The position numbers were made by a program, and so were the translations under genes. The notes below the pieces were generated by a model, which searched no databases, was not told where the DNA came from, and saw only the letters and a list, made by a program, of their open reading frames with translations. This document shows, piece by piece, positions 15,135 to 26,900 of a stretch of 64,000 nucleotides of DNA; position 1 is the first letter of the stretch, and every line of letters begins with the position of its first letter. Source of the DNA: Streptococcus sanguinis (lineage in GTDB: Bacteria; Bacillota; Bacilli; Lactobacillales; Streptococcaceae); the NCBI RefSeq assembly GCF_003943735.1, contig NZ_RJMV01000004.1, positions 1 to 64,000 of the forward strand. The letters run 5' to 3'.

Positions 15135-17552
15135 TTAGCTTTTTTTGAAACGATAGACAAGAGCTGATAAAAGAATCAGAGCAAATCCTGCTGCTATCGC
15201 AAAGATAGATGTTTCGCTGCCAGTTTTCGGCAAAACTTTTTTGCCAGTTGCTGATCCAGTAACATCTTTTCCATCTTTATCTGACGAATTACCTGGGGTT
15301 CCATTTGTCGAACCGCCTGGTTTATCACCAGATGATGACGGTGGTGGTGTCGAACCTGAAGAAGGTGGTGGTGTACCTGGTCCTTGTGGACGTCTAGCTT
15401 CAAATGTCCATGTGCCTGTAAATTTGACATCTGATCCTGTAATAGTTTTACTATCCGCGTCATATTTGAGGAATTTCCAAGTACCATCACTTGCTTCAAC
15501 AGTTTTCTTAGCTGGCTGAACCGCTTGAACGGCAGCACCGTCTGCATATTCAGTGGCATCTGTCGGCAACAATTCTGTTACCTCTGCTGGTAAGGTGCGA
15601 TTCGGATCTGCACTTACAAATTCATAAGTCACCTTATATTTCGGTGCTGGAGTAAAATTCCATTTACCAGTAAATTTAAGGTCTTTATCTGCAACAGTCT
15701 GGCTATTCGTTTCCGCATAGCCTTCGAAAGTCCATGTGCCTTCAGTAACTGTAACACTTGTTTTAGCAGGCTTCTTAGCGTCTACATTAGTACCACTAGT
15801 GTAGCGATTAGTATCTGCTGGAAGCAAATCCGTTACTTCTTTTGGCAGGTTTGGATAGGCTGGATTAGAGCTGAGAAACTCATAGCTAACACCATAGTCT
15901 TTATAACTGTTGCTGAATGTTGGATTGTTACCTGCGATAGTAGCTTCCAATTTGCCATTGTTTTCAGTCACTGTGACAGTCACAGTATGTTCTGTACTGT
16001 CGTAAGTCACTCCAGCTTCACTTCCAGCTACTTCTTTCAGCTTGTAGGTATAAGTCCCCTCTTTATCATAGGTGATTTCAGGAAACTTGATATTACCATT
16101 GGCGTCATTTGTTGCTTGATGTTCTACGTTATTTCCGCCAACCTCAGTCAGTTTGAAAGTATACTTTTCAGCTTCAAGTGCTTTACCATCCAGAACTTTC
16201 TTAGCGGTAATCGCTGCAGTTGCTGGCTCTAACTTGTATGTATTAGTGAAAGTCTCACGGTCATAGGCAACAGTTGCTGTCTTAACGCCGTTATTGTCTG
16301 TTACAGTAACAGTAACATTGATGTCTGAATTGGCATCGTTTGTCACACCTGGCAGATTGCTTGCTCGTTCACGAATGACGTAGTTAAAGGTTCCTTCTTT
16401 TTTGAAACGAAGTTTCTTAAAGGTTACGGCACCAGCTTTATTGGTTACCGTTTGAACAACTTTATCGTTGTCATCCTTATTGATCAAATCAAAAGTAAAT
16501 TCACCATCTTCCAAATTGCGGCCAGTCAATTCCTTTTTAACTTTGAAGACAACTTCATCAGAACGGGTACCTTCGCCAACACCATCAAGAGTTGTCAACG
16601 GTGCGAATGGTCGTGCTAGCAAGTCAGGCATCTTTTGCCCATTAGATGTAACAGTTACATCGTTAAAGGCTTTTTTGGTTACCTTATCTACTGGCTCAGT
16701 CAAACGAGTCCGGTAAATAACATAAATCCCTCTTCCATTCAATTCCCCAGCATTAACTGTGAAATGATTAGAATCTGTAATTGTCACAATCTGGCTAGGA
16801 TTAAATGATTGACGTGTGCCAGAAGCACCTTCCCACTCAGTAAAGTAGTAACCTGTAATCCCTGTATCTTCATCCAGTTCTTGGTCTTCTGGAATAGCAT
16901 CCTCAATGACAACTTGACCAAGGTCTTGGACATCGCGATTGACACGGATACGCCAGTTGACATAGTTAGGATCCTTAGAATCCTGAACACCCCACTTGGA
17001 ATACCCCTGAGGTTCTTCATCAACCTTGATACGCTTCAGCCTATAGGTTCTAGCACCTGGGAAATTAACTTCTTGCTCTTGGTCATAAGGCATATTATCA
17101 GCCCAAACCACTGTGAAAGAAGATTGAATACGCTTGGTATCTGGCATTTTCGCAAAATACTCAGCATTTGTGACAGTAATGGTCGCTGTATTGGTAACAG
17201 GATCTGTCACCAACTTGGCAACAACAGTACCATCCGGTGCACTTATGTTTTCCTCCAAAGTTCGCTCAATTTTGAACTGTGATGGAACACGATAAACCAT
17301 GGTATCACCATTATTTAATACTTTGCTATCTGCAAATGTATAGGTCGGAGCAATGTAAAATTTACCTTCACCGTATCCTGTATCCTTTAAAGGATTAGTA
17401 TTAATGGTAACATCTGTAGTTAGCTGATAATCACTTTCACCTAACTCTGCAGCAGAAACCCTAGGACTTGAGCTTAACAAGGGAAGAAAGGTTGATACCA
17501 AAAGCAGCAAAGTCATCAGAGCATGAGACACTTTATGATAAGTTTGTTTCAC
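15135..17552 (-). CDS. LPKTG fibrillar adhesin with pilin isopeptide and SHIRT domains
   Basis: The protein is 805 aa. It starts with GTG; AAGGAGG lies 12 bases upstream, an unusually long gap. After a signal peptide (MTLLLLVSTFLPLLSSSPRVSA), residues of about 40-320 form a putative ligand-binding region of adhesin type. Two FctA/Spy0128-like pilin domains follow (about 330-440 and 445-550) with paired KKELTGRNLEDGEFTFDL and KKVLDGKALEAEKYTFKL starts, whose Lys residues suit isopeptide cross-links. Two SHIRT domains (YEFLSSNPAYPNLPKEV... and YEFVSADPNRTLPAEV...) come next, then a Pro/Ser/Gly wall spanner and LPKTG (774-778). Sortase A anchoring is expected. Its place beside the M26 protease suggests a surface island. 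Confidence 0.88.
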   Translation of the reverse strand: MKQTYHKVSHALMTLLLLVSTFLPLLSSSPRVSAAELGESDYQLTTDVTINTNPLKDTGYGEGKFYIAPTYTFADSKVLNNGDTMVYRVPSQFKIERTLEENISAPDGTVVAKLVTDPVTNTATITVTNAEYFAKMPDTKRIQSSFTVVWADNMPYDQEQEVNFPGARTYRLKRIKVDEEPQGYSKWGVQDSKDPNYVNWRIRVNRDVQDLGQVVIEDAIPEDQELDEDTGITGYYFTEWEGASGTRQSFNPSQIVTITDSNHFTVNAGELNGRGIYVIYRTRLTEPVDKVTKKAFNDVTVTSNGQKMPDLLARPFAPLTTLDGVGEGTRSDEVVFKVKKELTGRNLEDGEFTFDLINKDDNDKVVQTVTNKAGAVTFKKLRFKKEGTFNYVIRERASNLPGVTNDANSDINVTVTVTDNNGVKTATVAYDRETFTNTYKLEPATAAITAKKVLDGKALEAEKYTFKLTEVGGNNVEHQATNDANGNIKFPEITYDKEGTYTYKLKEVAGSEAGVTYDSTEHTVTVTVTENNGKLEATIAGNNPTFSNSYKDYGVSYEFLSSNPAYPNLPKEVTDLLPADTNRYTSGTNVDAKKPAKTSVTVTEGTWTFEGYAETNSQTVADKDLKFTGKWNFTPAPKYKVTYEFVSADPNRTLPAEVTELLPTDATEYADGAAVQAVQPAKKTVEASDGTWKFLKYDADSKTITGSDVKFTGTWTFEARRPQGPGTPPPSSGSTPPPSSSGDKPGGSTNGTPGNSSDKDGKDVTGSATGKKVLPKTGSETSIFAIAAGFALILLSALVYRFKKS

Positions 17553-17718
17553 CTTGAATGCGGTCCTCCTTCTTTATATATTTTATTTTTGACAAATGCT
17601 GGCAGGCACACCATCACCTGTCTACCCCCCTCATTTTCAGTTGATTCTAAATCAAGATTTATTACCAAACTAAAAATGAATGTGTTTGTATATGATAAGC
17701 AAATATGACATATACATA

Positions 17719-17747
17719 TCAATTATAACATAAAATATTATAATTGA
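17719..17747 (-). promoter_or_regulatory. Promoter -10 inside a 10-bp inverted repeat
   Basis: Perfect arms TCAATTATAA and TTATAATTGA with a 9-base loop. On the minus strand the lower arm contributes TATAAT of an extended -10. A regulator binding the repeat would block the likely promoter of the fibril gene. Confidence 0.4.
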
Positions 17748-17875
17748 CTCTTTGTGAACTACTTTTTTTAGTGGCAATTATCTATTCTTTGTCTACTTTT
17801 ATTGCAAAATAGTTACAAAAAGTTGATTCATTCTTGCTTGGATTAATTATTATTAATTTATTAGAAATAGATGGC

Positions 17876-17913
17876 AAAAAAATACCTAGACTTTTTATAG
17901 TCTAGGTATTTTT
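17876..17913. terminator. Strong terminator after the M26 protease gene
   Basis: A perfect 15-base stem (AAAAATACCTAGACT / AGTCTAGGTATTTTT) with a 6-base loop is flanked by A- and T-runs, so it can work in both directions. It sits about 30 bases past the protease stop. Confidence 0.9.
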
Positions 17914-17942
17914 AAAGGTATTTCTGAAAAACATTTTGTCGC

Positions 17943-20900
17943 TTACTTATTAAAGATTGATTGTCTGAAGTCGTCTGTTTCACGAAGATAAGCATTATAA
18001 ATCTTCTTCTTGAGCAGGTTGACCCAGCTAGCATCAACACGGCTAGTTGCATTGGTAATGTTGCTCACATCCTCTGCTACTGCTGCGTCCATCAGCCTTT
18101 GCATATCTGCATAAGAGCGAATGGTTACTTTCTTAGTACTGTTTGGATTTCTGAGTTCGTACTCAATGGTGATTGGTTTGAGCTTGGTCAGCTGATTAAT
18201 CCGCTCTTGGTACATAGCTTTCTTGAAGGCTACCCAAGAGTCATATTCACCCTTGAATACATTTTCCAAGACTTTCTGGTCTGTTATCAGACCAACATCT
18301 CTTCCGGACCATCCATCCCATGTTTTCTTACCTTCATCAAAGGCTTCCTTAGAGTACTTACCAGAAACATAAGGGACAAATCCTTCATGGTAGCCCTTGG
18401 CTGCCAGTAACTCGTAGGCTGTGCGGCGGAACATGACATCACCCGGCGCTCCATTTGGATTGCTCAAGGCTGAGTAGATTGGTGAGAAAAGGCTGAGACT
18501 GAGGTAGCCATTTCGGCCATATTTCCCACTATCCTTGTTCTCCCGACGAGTGATAACATCATTTTCAATCAGGGAGTTAAAGGTCTTCAGCTGCTTGATT
18601 TCTTCAGCAGTAAAGCTTCGCGTCTGGTTACCAGCATGAGTCTCCTTACCATACTTATCTGTAACATAGTAATTCTCCATCTTTCTGAACCACTGAAGCT
18701 TGGCATCATCACTCTGCTTCAGCATAGAGGTACCTTCTAGGTAATCTAGGGTGTAGATCATGTCAAACATACCATGAACATAGTGTTGCAGGTCTTCTGC
18801 ATTTTGAACGCGTTCCTTGAAGTTATATGTGTGTAGACGCGTCTTAGAATCCTTGTCCACCTTGAAGAGGGTATTGAGTGTAATGGTTGCCTCATCTGCA
18901 CTTGGAGTGGACTGCAGGAGTCCGCGAGCATAAAGCTCAGCTCCCAGACCTTCGCGGCGGCCATTGCCCTCAAAGTAAATGCCACCGTCAGAATTATGGG
19001 TCATTTCATGCGTGTAGACAGAGTTACCATAGTCTTCTAACAATTTAGCTGCATCAAAGTGGGTTACACTTCCTGTAGCATAGGCATTATAGCCCTTGCT
19101 AGGATACCACTTGCCGGCTGGTCCAAAGAATTCCTGCATAGCCAGTGATTTTTTGTCATTAGCTGGAGCCCAATATTTTTGACCATTCTTGTCAACCAAT
19201 GAGAATCCATCGTAAACCAGAACAGAACGGAAGAGCTTGTCCTTGCTTTCATCGCTTAGAATCTTATACCAGAAGTCATAGTGATCGCGCTGGTATTCAG
19301 CTGTTTTTCTCACTCGGTCTTCGACAAATTCAGCTAGCTCTGCATCTGTCCGAACCCTGCCATTGGCATCAAGGCGATAACGATCATAAGCCCCCATAGA
19401 GATGGTAGACATATTAGAAATAGCATAGACACCCTTCTCAGTCATGGTCAAGAGCGGCAGAAGCATGCCCTTGTGTTCCCAATTATCAGCAGTAATCTTG
19501 TCGTAAACGCCGACAGAATACTTACTCTTACCCTCGGCTGCATCCTGAAGCTGTCTCGCTTCTGCAACATCCGACTTGGCCTCAACGATGTAGGCTTTTG
19601 TATTGGTCTTGAGCCATTCATTATTGCTCTTGTCCGGCAGGAAGAGCTGACGATAGCCTTCTAAGTAGTTAAAGAGCCCTCGCTTACCAGTCGCTTCAGA
19701 GAGCGAGGTATCATAAGCCATATAGTTATTCTTGGCTTTAAGATTATTAAAGCCTGACTGACCTAGTGAAATAATGGTATCCAGCGTTGAAGCGTTATGA
19801 TTTCCAAAGAAGTCAAACTTATAGGCCGACAAATCCTTGACATTGATATTGTCATAGTTGATATTATACCAACGGTTGAGATAGGTCAGACCAAGAAGGA
19901 AGGCTTCCTTATTAGCTGTAATCTTCTGAGCTACATAGTCAGCGACGACATCGCCTTCAGTATTAATGGACTTGTCCATAGCCAGAACTTTGCGCAACTC
20001 TTCTGACAGCTTGGTCTTGACTTGATCAAAGGCGGTATCCAGATAGAGATCATCCAGAGAAGTGTCAGCATTCACGCCTAAAACAGTTCGCATAGTTGGT
20101 GAGTCAAGGACAACCTTGTTCAACTCTGGCAGCACTTGATTGAGAATTCTGCTATAGTCTGATAGGAAAGCTTCTGGTGTATAAAGGAGGTCTAAGCCGT
20201 TTACACTGTACTCTGCAATTGCCTTATATTTGAAATCTCCCTTATAGGTCAGATCCAGGTAGTCAACCGTATTATCCTCAAAGTGCAGCATCAGACGGTT
20301 AATTCCGGTCTTGTTGCTATTGATATCAGTGATAATCTGGTCACCTTTCATTGGAACAACATCCAGCAAGTACTCGGTATTGAGCTTGTGATTATCTGGA
20401 AGTTTATTTCCGTAGGCAACAATGGTTTCCTTATTGTAGAATGGCAGGAGTTTTTCCATGTTAGCATAAGCTATCAGACGGTCTTCTCGAGCATTCTTTT
20501 CTTGGGCATAGTTGACAGAATAAAGATTGAGATTCGTGTCTTCTAGCGTGGTTGTAATATCTAAGCTAGCCAGTTTCTCTTCTGCCTGTTCCAGAGTCAG
20601 TGTTGAAGTGACAAACTTATCATTTTCCAGTGTTTTATTTCCTTCAACGGCATATGCTTCTGTGATACGGTTGTTTTCATATCCCTGATCGCCAGAAATA
20701 CTGTAAACATTTGTACCGCTGATGTTGCTGATGACATTATCAATTAAACCATTGAAGTAATTGGAGCCAACCACACCACCAATCTGACCATTCTTAGTAG
20801 AGTTTTGAATCTTTCCAGCTACATAAGAACGGCTGATGCGGGCATTGTTTTCTAAACGGCCAACCAGACCGCCGAAGCGTTGGTTGTTGGCTCTAGCGCC

Positions 20901-23900
20901 TGCTAGAATAGTCACATCTGCCCTGCTTTGGCTAATCAAGGAGTTTCCTCCCTTAAGATTGGCAACCAAACCACCGACATTGTATTCTTTGCCCTGCTTA
21001 TCATTTGATACGATAGTTCCAGTAAAGGAACTATTGGTGATTTGGGTATTGTTAGCAATAACGACCAAACCTGCCACCTGCGAAGCATTTTCTTTTACTT
21101 CTACTCTACCTTGGACAGAAACATCTGTGATTCGAGCATTTTCTGCATTGCGGGCCAGGGCAGCTGAGTCATAAGTACCAACAATATTGACCTCTTTCAG
21201 GTCCAGATTAGAAATAGAGGAACCACTCTTGAGGTTTTCAAATAAAGGCTTGGCTAGATTATAAATCGCGTACTGCTTGCCATTATGACTACCAGTCAGA
21301 CTGCCTGTGAAGTTTCCTTTGAGGTAGACATAATCCGCAGGTGCCAGACTAACCTCGCTAGCATCCAAATCAGCTCCCAGAACGTAGTTGCCAGCCATAT
21401 TTTGTTTCATAGCGTCTACCAAACTAGCAAAGCTAGTGTAGACATTTTGTTGGCTAGGGACTGCCTTACTGATATAGAAGTCATAGCCAGACTTATAGCC
21501 TGTCTCACCTTCTTGTATCAGCTCAGGCAGAGAGACTGTTACTTTATAGACATCCCTGCCATCCTTATGGCTTTCCGCTATGCTGTGAACCGGTAGGAGC
21601 ATTTCCTTAGATTCACTTGATTTGACTTTGACAAAGTAGTTTGACAAATCCGTAGGCATAGAGCTCATGGACACGACGCGCTTAAACTGGTCGTTTTCTT
21701 TTCTGTAAAACTCGACCGAATCAATATCTCGGAAGGCGATCTTCTTGTATTCCAATTCAAAATTGCGACTATCGGTTTCAAGGTCTGTGAAGCTGCCATT
21801 ATCCAGTTCATAAGTCAGCTTGGTTTTTAGCGTATAACCTGTGTAGTAGTCTAAGTCGCCAATCTTCAGACTTCCTGCGAAATTGGTAATCGGAAGAGTG
21901 CGAATAAGCTGATCTCCCTGGTACAATTCTGCAGTCGCTGAACGGAAGGACTGGGTCTGGTCTTCCAGTCTATATTGGACTGTAACCGACTTATCCTCTG
22001 CATTTTCTGTCAGACTTAGAATGGAAACTATCGGCTTGACTTTAGGTACTCCATTTAGAGCTTCTTTGGCTGCTGTCAGGCTAGCAAAAGCTTGGTTGAC
22101 CTGCACTTGTGTGGCAGTTTGATTGTTCAGAACTCCTTCTGCCTTGGCTAATTCGTCAGTATAAGCTGTCTGCTTATCTGAATCTGCATTTTTATATTTA
22201 GCATTTGTTTTAACTTTTGGATTTAAATCGTATTCGTTTTGAAGAGCCGTTTTGACAACCTCAAGGCCACTTAACTGTGCCTTGGATTGATTGATTTGTT
22301 CAACAAGCTGGTTGACTTCTGATTGGCTAGCATGTGATTGGATCAGAATCGCTTGACCTGCTGTCAAAGCAGTATCATAGCTAGACTGATGACTCTGACT
22401 ATCGTTGAAATAACGTGCCTGAGCTTTAATCTGATCCGCTTCCGCTAAGAGATTGTGAAGTGGAATTAAATCGAACTCTTCTAAGGCTGCTGCTTTTGGT
22501 GCATCGTTCGGTACCATGGTTGGCTTAGCCGTACCAACTTTGACGACTTGCGTTACTGGAGCTAAGGTTTCTTCGTTGGACAACTCTTGACGGTCAACTT
22601 CTTGACCGTTGGAACTGTAGATGCGAGTCTTGATTGTTCGCTCGCCTTGCACACCTGGAGTCGCAATTTGACGGGCATCACGAACAAGTTCATCCGTTTC
22701 TTCTTCACGAATAGAGAAGTTAATCTTCTCAACTCGCGTTTCGTCGGTGTATGTTAATTGATACTCTGGCAAAGCCTCTACTTTTGGCGCATCGTTCGGT
22801 ACCATATGCGGCTTAGCTGTTCCGACTTTGACAACTTGCGTTACTGGAACTAGAGTCTCCTCATTCGATAACTCCTGGCGGTCAACTTCTTGACCATTGG
22901 AGCTGTAAACACGAGTCTTGATGGTTCGTTCACCTTGCACACCTGGAGTGGCAATTTGACGGGCATCGCGAACTAGCTCGTCCGTCTCTTCTTCACGAAT
23001 TGTGAAGTTGATTTTTTCAACTCTAGTTTCGTCTGTGAAAGTCAGTGGATACTCTGGCAAAGAATCTGCTTTTGGTGCATCACTCGGTACCATATTTGGC
23101 TTAGCAGTTCCGACTTTGACGACTTGCGTTACTGGAGCTAGAGTTTCTTCATTGGAAAGCTCTTGACGATCAATTTCTTGACCGTTGGAACTATAGACGC
23201 GAGTCTTGATGGTTCGCTCACCTTGAACTCCCGGAGTTCCGATTTGACGGGCGTCCTGTGGCAACTCATCGGTATATTGTTCCTCGATGTTGAAAGCTAC
23301 TTTCTCTACGCGAGTTTCATCGGCATAAGTCAACTGGTACTCTAGCAAAGCGTCTGCTTTTGGCGCATCACCTGGTACCATGGTTGGCTTAGCAGTTCCG
23401 ACTTTAACAACTTGTGTTACTGGAGCCAAGGTTTCTTCATTGGACAACTCTTGGCGGTCAATTTCTTGACCATTGGAACTATAGACGCGAGTCTTGATGG
23501 TTCGCTCACCCTCAACACCTGGAGTAGCAATTTGACGAGCGTCTTGAGGCAATTCATCAGTATATTGCTCTTCAATATTGAAGGCGATTTTCTCTACACG
23601 CGTCTCATCCGTATAAGTCAGCAGATATTCTGGTAAAGCATCGGCTTTCGGAGCTTCATTCGGTACCATGTGCGGCTTAGCGGTACCAACTTTGATGACT
23701 TGCGTTACTGGCGCAAGAGTTTCCTCGTTAGAAAGCTCTTGGCGGTCGATTTCTTGACCATTGGCACTGTAAATGCGAGTCTTAATCGTCCGCTCGCCCT
23801 GAACACCTGGTATTGCTATTTGACGGGCGTCCTGTGGCAATTCATCAGTGTATTGTTCTTCAATATTGAAGGCAATTTTCTCAACACGCGTTTCGTCTGT

Positions 23901-26900
23901 GTAAGTCAGCGGATACTCTGGCAAAACATCTGCTTTTGGCGCATCGTTCGGTATCATATGCGGCTTAGCTGTTCCGACTTTGACAACTTGCGTCACTGGA
24001 GCGAGAGTTTCCTCATTGGACAACTCTTGGCGGTCAATTTCTTGACCATTGGAACTATAGATGCGGGTCTTGATAGTCCGCTCGCCCTGAACGCCCGGTG
24101 TTGCGATTTGGCGAGCATCTCGAACAAGTTCGTCCGTTTCTTCTTCTCGAATTGTGAAGTTGATTTTTTCTACTCGAGTTTCGTCCGTGTAAGTCAGCGG
24201 GTACTCTGGCAAAGCGTCTGCTTTTGGCGCATCACCTGGTACCATGGTTGGCTTAGCAGTTCCGACTTTAACAACTTGTGTTACTGGAGCCAAGGTTTCT
24301 TCATTGGACAACTCTTGGCGGTCGATCTCCTGACCATTGGATCTGTAAACACGGGTCTTGATTGTTCGCTCGCCTTGCACACCTGGAGTCGCGATTTGAC
24401 GGGCATCACGAACTAGTTCGTCTGTCTCTTCTTCACGAATGCTGAAGTTGATTTTTTCTACACGCGTTTCGTCTGTGTATATCAGTGGATACTCTAGCAA
24501 AGCCTCTGCTTTTGGCGCATCGTTCGGTACCATGTGCGGCTTAGCAGTACCAACTTTAACAATTTGCGTTACTGGTGCTAATGTTTCCTCGTTAGAAAGC
24601 TCTTGGCGGTCGATTTCTTGACCGTTGGAGCTGTAAACACGTGTCTTAATCCTCCGCTCGCCCTGAACGCCAGGAGTCGCGATTTGACGAGCGTCTTGAG
24701 GCAATTCATCAGTATATTGCTCTTCAATATTGAAGGCGATTTTCTCTACACGCGTCTCATCCGTATAAGTCAACGGGTATTCTGGCAAAGCGTCTGCTTT
24801 TGGTGCATCATTCGGTACCATATGCGGCTTAGCTGTTCCGATTTTGACAACTTGCGTTACTGGCGCTAGAGTTTCCTCGTTTGAAATTTCTTGGCGGTCA
24901 ACTTCTTGACCGTTGGAACTGTAGACACGAGTCTTGATTGTTCGTTCACCCTCAACACCTGGAGTCGCAATTTGACGGGCATCCTGTGGCAACTCATCAG
25001 TGTATTGTTCCAAAATATTGAAGGCTACTTTTTCAACACGCGTTTCGTCCATGTAAGTTAATGGGTTCTCTGGAAGAGCATCGGCTTTTGGTGCAACGTT
25101 CGGTACCATATTTGGTTTAGCCGTACCAACTTTGACAACTTGCGTCACTGGGGCTAGAGTTTCCTCATTCGATAACTCCTGACGGTCAACTTCTTGACCA
25201 TTGGAACTATAGACGCGAGTCTTGATTGTTCGCTCACCTTGCACGCCTGGAGTCGCGATTTGACGGGCATCACGAACCAATTCGTCCGTTTCTTCTTCAC
25301 GAATGGTGAAGTTAACCTTTTCAACACGCGTTTCATCGGCATAAGTCAACTGGTACTCTGGCAAAGCGTCTGCTTTTGGCGCATCGTTCGGTACCATGTG
25401 AGACTTAGCTGTACCAACTTTGACAACTTGCGTTACTGGCGCTAGAGTTTCCTCATTTGAAAGTTCTTGGCGGTCAACTTCTTGACCGTTGGAGCTGTAG
25501 ATACGGGTCTTGATAGTTCGCTCGCCCTCAACTCCTGGAATCACTATTTGACGGGTGCCTTGAATTAGCTCGTCAGTCTCTTCTTCACGAATTGTGAAGT
25601 TGATTTTTTCAACTCTAGTTTCGTCCGTGTAAGTTAGCGGGTATTCTGATAGCTCTTCTACCTTTGGTGCGTCAGCCGGAATCAGACTTGACTTACTTGT
25701 ACCGACCTTAATAATTTGAGTGACTGCTGCAAGAATTTCTTCATCCGATAAAACTTGGCGATCAACCTCTTGGCCATTCGAGGTATAGATACGAGTGGTA
25801 ATCGCCCGCTCGCCCTCAACTCCTGGTGTGACAATCTGGCGACTGCCTTCTGGAATCTCATCAGTATACTGTGCTTCGACGGAAAAATCTATCTTTTCTC
25901 TTCTTGTTTCATCTGTCGCAGTCAGTTCTAATTCTTGGGCTTGATGAACGGGTGCGTCATCTGGTGCTGTACCATAAGTTGTTAGTTCCGGAACTTCTTG
26001 GACTGGAGCGGTATCTGGTGCAATGCCAAAAGTCGTTGACTCAGGCACTTCTTGAACCGGTGCAGTATCGGGCGTTGTGCCATACGTTGTCAATTCTTGG
26101 ACTTCTTGTACTGGAGCGGTGTCTGGTGCAGTGCCATAAGTCGTTAGCTCAGGCACTTCTTGAACCGGTGCAGTATCGGACGTTGTACCATAGGTCGTCA
26201 ATTCGGGAACTTCATTCACAGGCGCAGTATCTGGTGCGGTGCCATAGCTGGTAAGCTCTGGGACTTCTTGAACTGGCGCTTCTTTTGGAACAGATTTGAC
26301 TGCAGTAGTTCCAACCAACACAATTTCCGAAACTGGCTCTGCAGTTACCTGGTCTGAAACCACTTCGCTTTTTACAATTTCTTTACCTGCAATATAATTG
26401 CGAGTGACAACAGTACGTGTACCAGCGACACCTGCGCGAATGACCTGAGATTGCCCCTCTGCGAGCTCATTTGAATATTGGTATTCTGTTTGATAAGGCA
26501 GGACTTGGGTTTGGCTGCTTTCTTGGCTCTTGAATTCCAGTTCTGGTACTTCAGTAACTGGAGAAAGCCGAGCAAATTCGCGTTCTTTGGCAGCAATAAT
26601 CTCTTTTTCTTGCTCTGTCAGTTTCTCTGTTTCAGTAGATACCGGCTTGTTGGCAGTACTCAGATTCCCAGAAAGACTAGCAAATTTACCTGCCTGCTGA
26701 TCGACTTCAACAGCTGATAAGTCCTTTTGTGCCGTAGGAAGCTGATGACTTCCTGCTGCGTTCTCCTTGCCTTGTTCACCGCTTTTTAGATAGCCGACAT
26801 ACTCAAAACCAGCAATCTCTAAAGGCTCCGGCAGCTTATCTCCCACTGTCAAATTTAGCCTTTGATTGTAGGCGGCTAATTCAATATTGGTCACTGCAAA

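Larger units (their letters stand above)
17553..17942. other. Intergenic region between fibril and M26 protease genes
   Basis: This AT-rich, gene-free interval holds the terminator at 17,876-17,913. It also has an inverted repeat TCAATTATAA / TTATAATTGA (17,719-17,728 and 17,738-17,747). An extended -10 (TGTTATAAT on the minus strand, 17,722-17,730) lies within the first arm, about 170 bases before the fibril GTG. The rest shows no recognisable element. Confidence 0.5.

Noticed and set aside
15194..15559. His-rich minus-strand frame within the fibril gene
   Set aside because: It is an out-of-frame reading of the Pro/Ser/Gly wall-spanning segment.
23163..24869. Long plus-strand open frames opposite the G5 repeats
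   Set aside because: They are periodic shadows of the 288-bp repeats in the antisense frame, with no ribosome binding sites and no family resemblance.
22470..25925. Regular repeats as a CRISPR array
   Set aside because: The units are 288 bp, in frame, protein-coding and contiguous, with no spacers.
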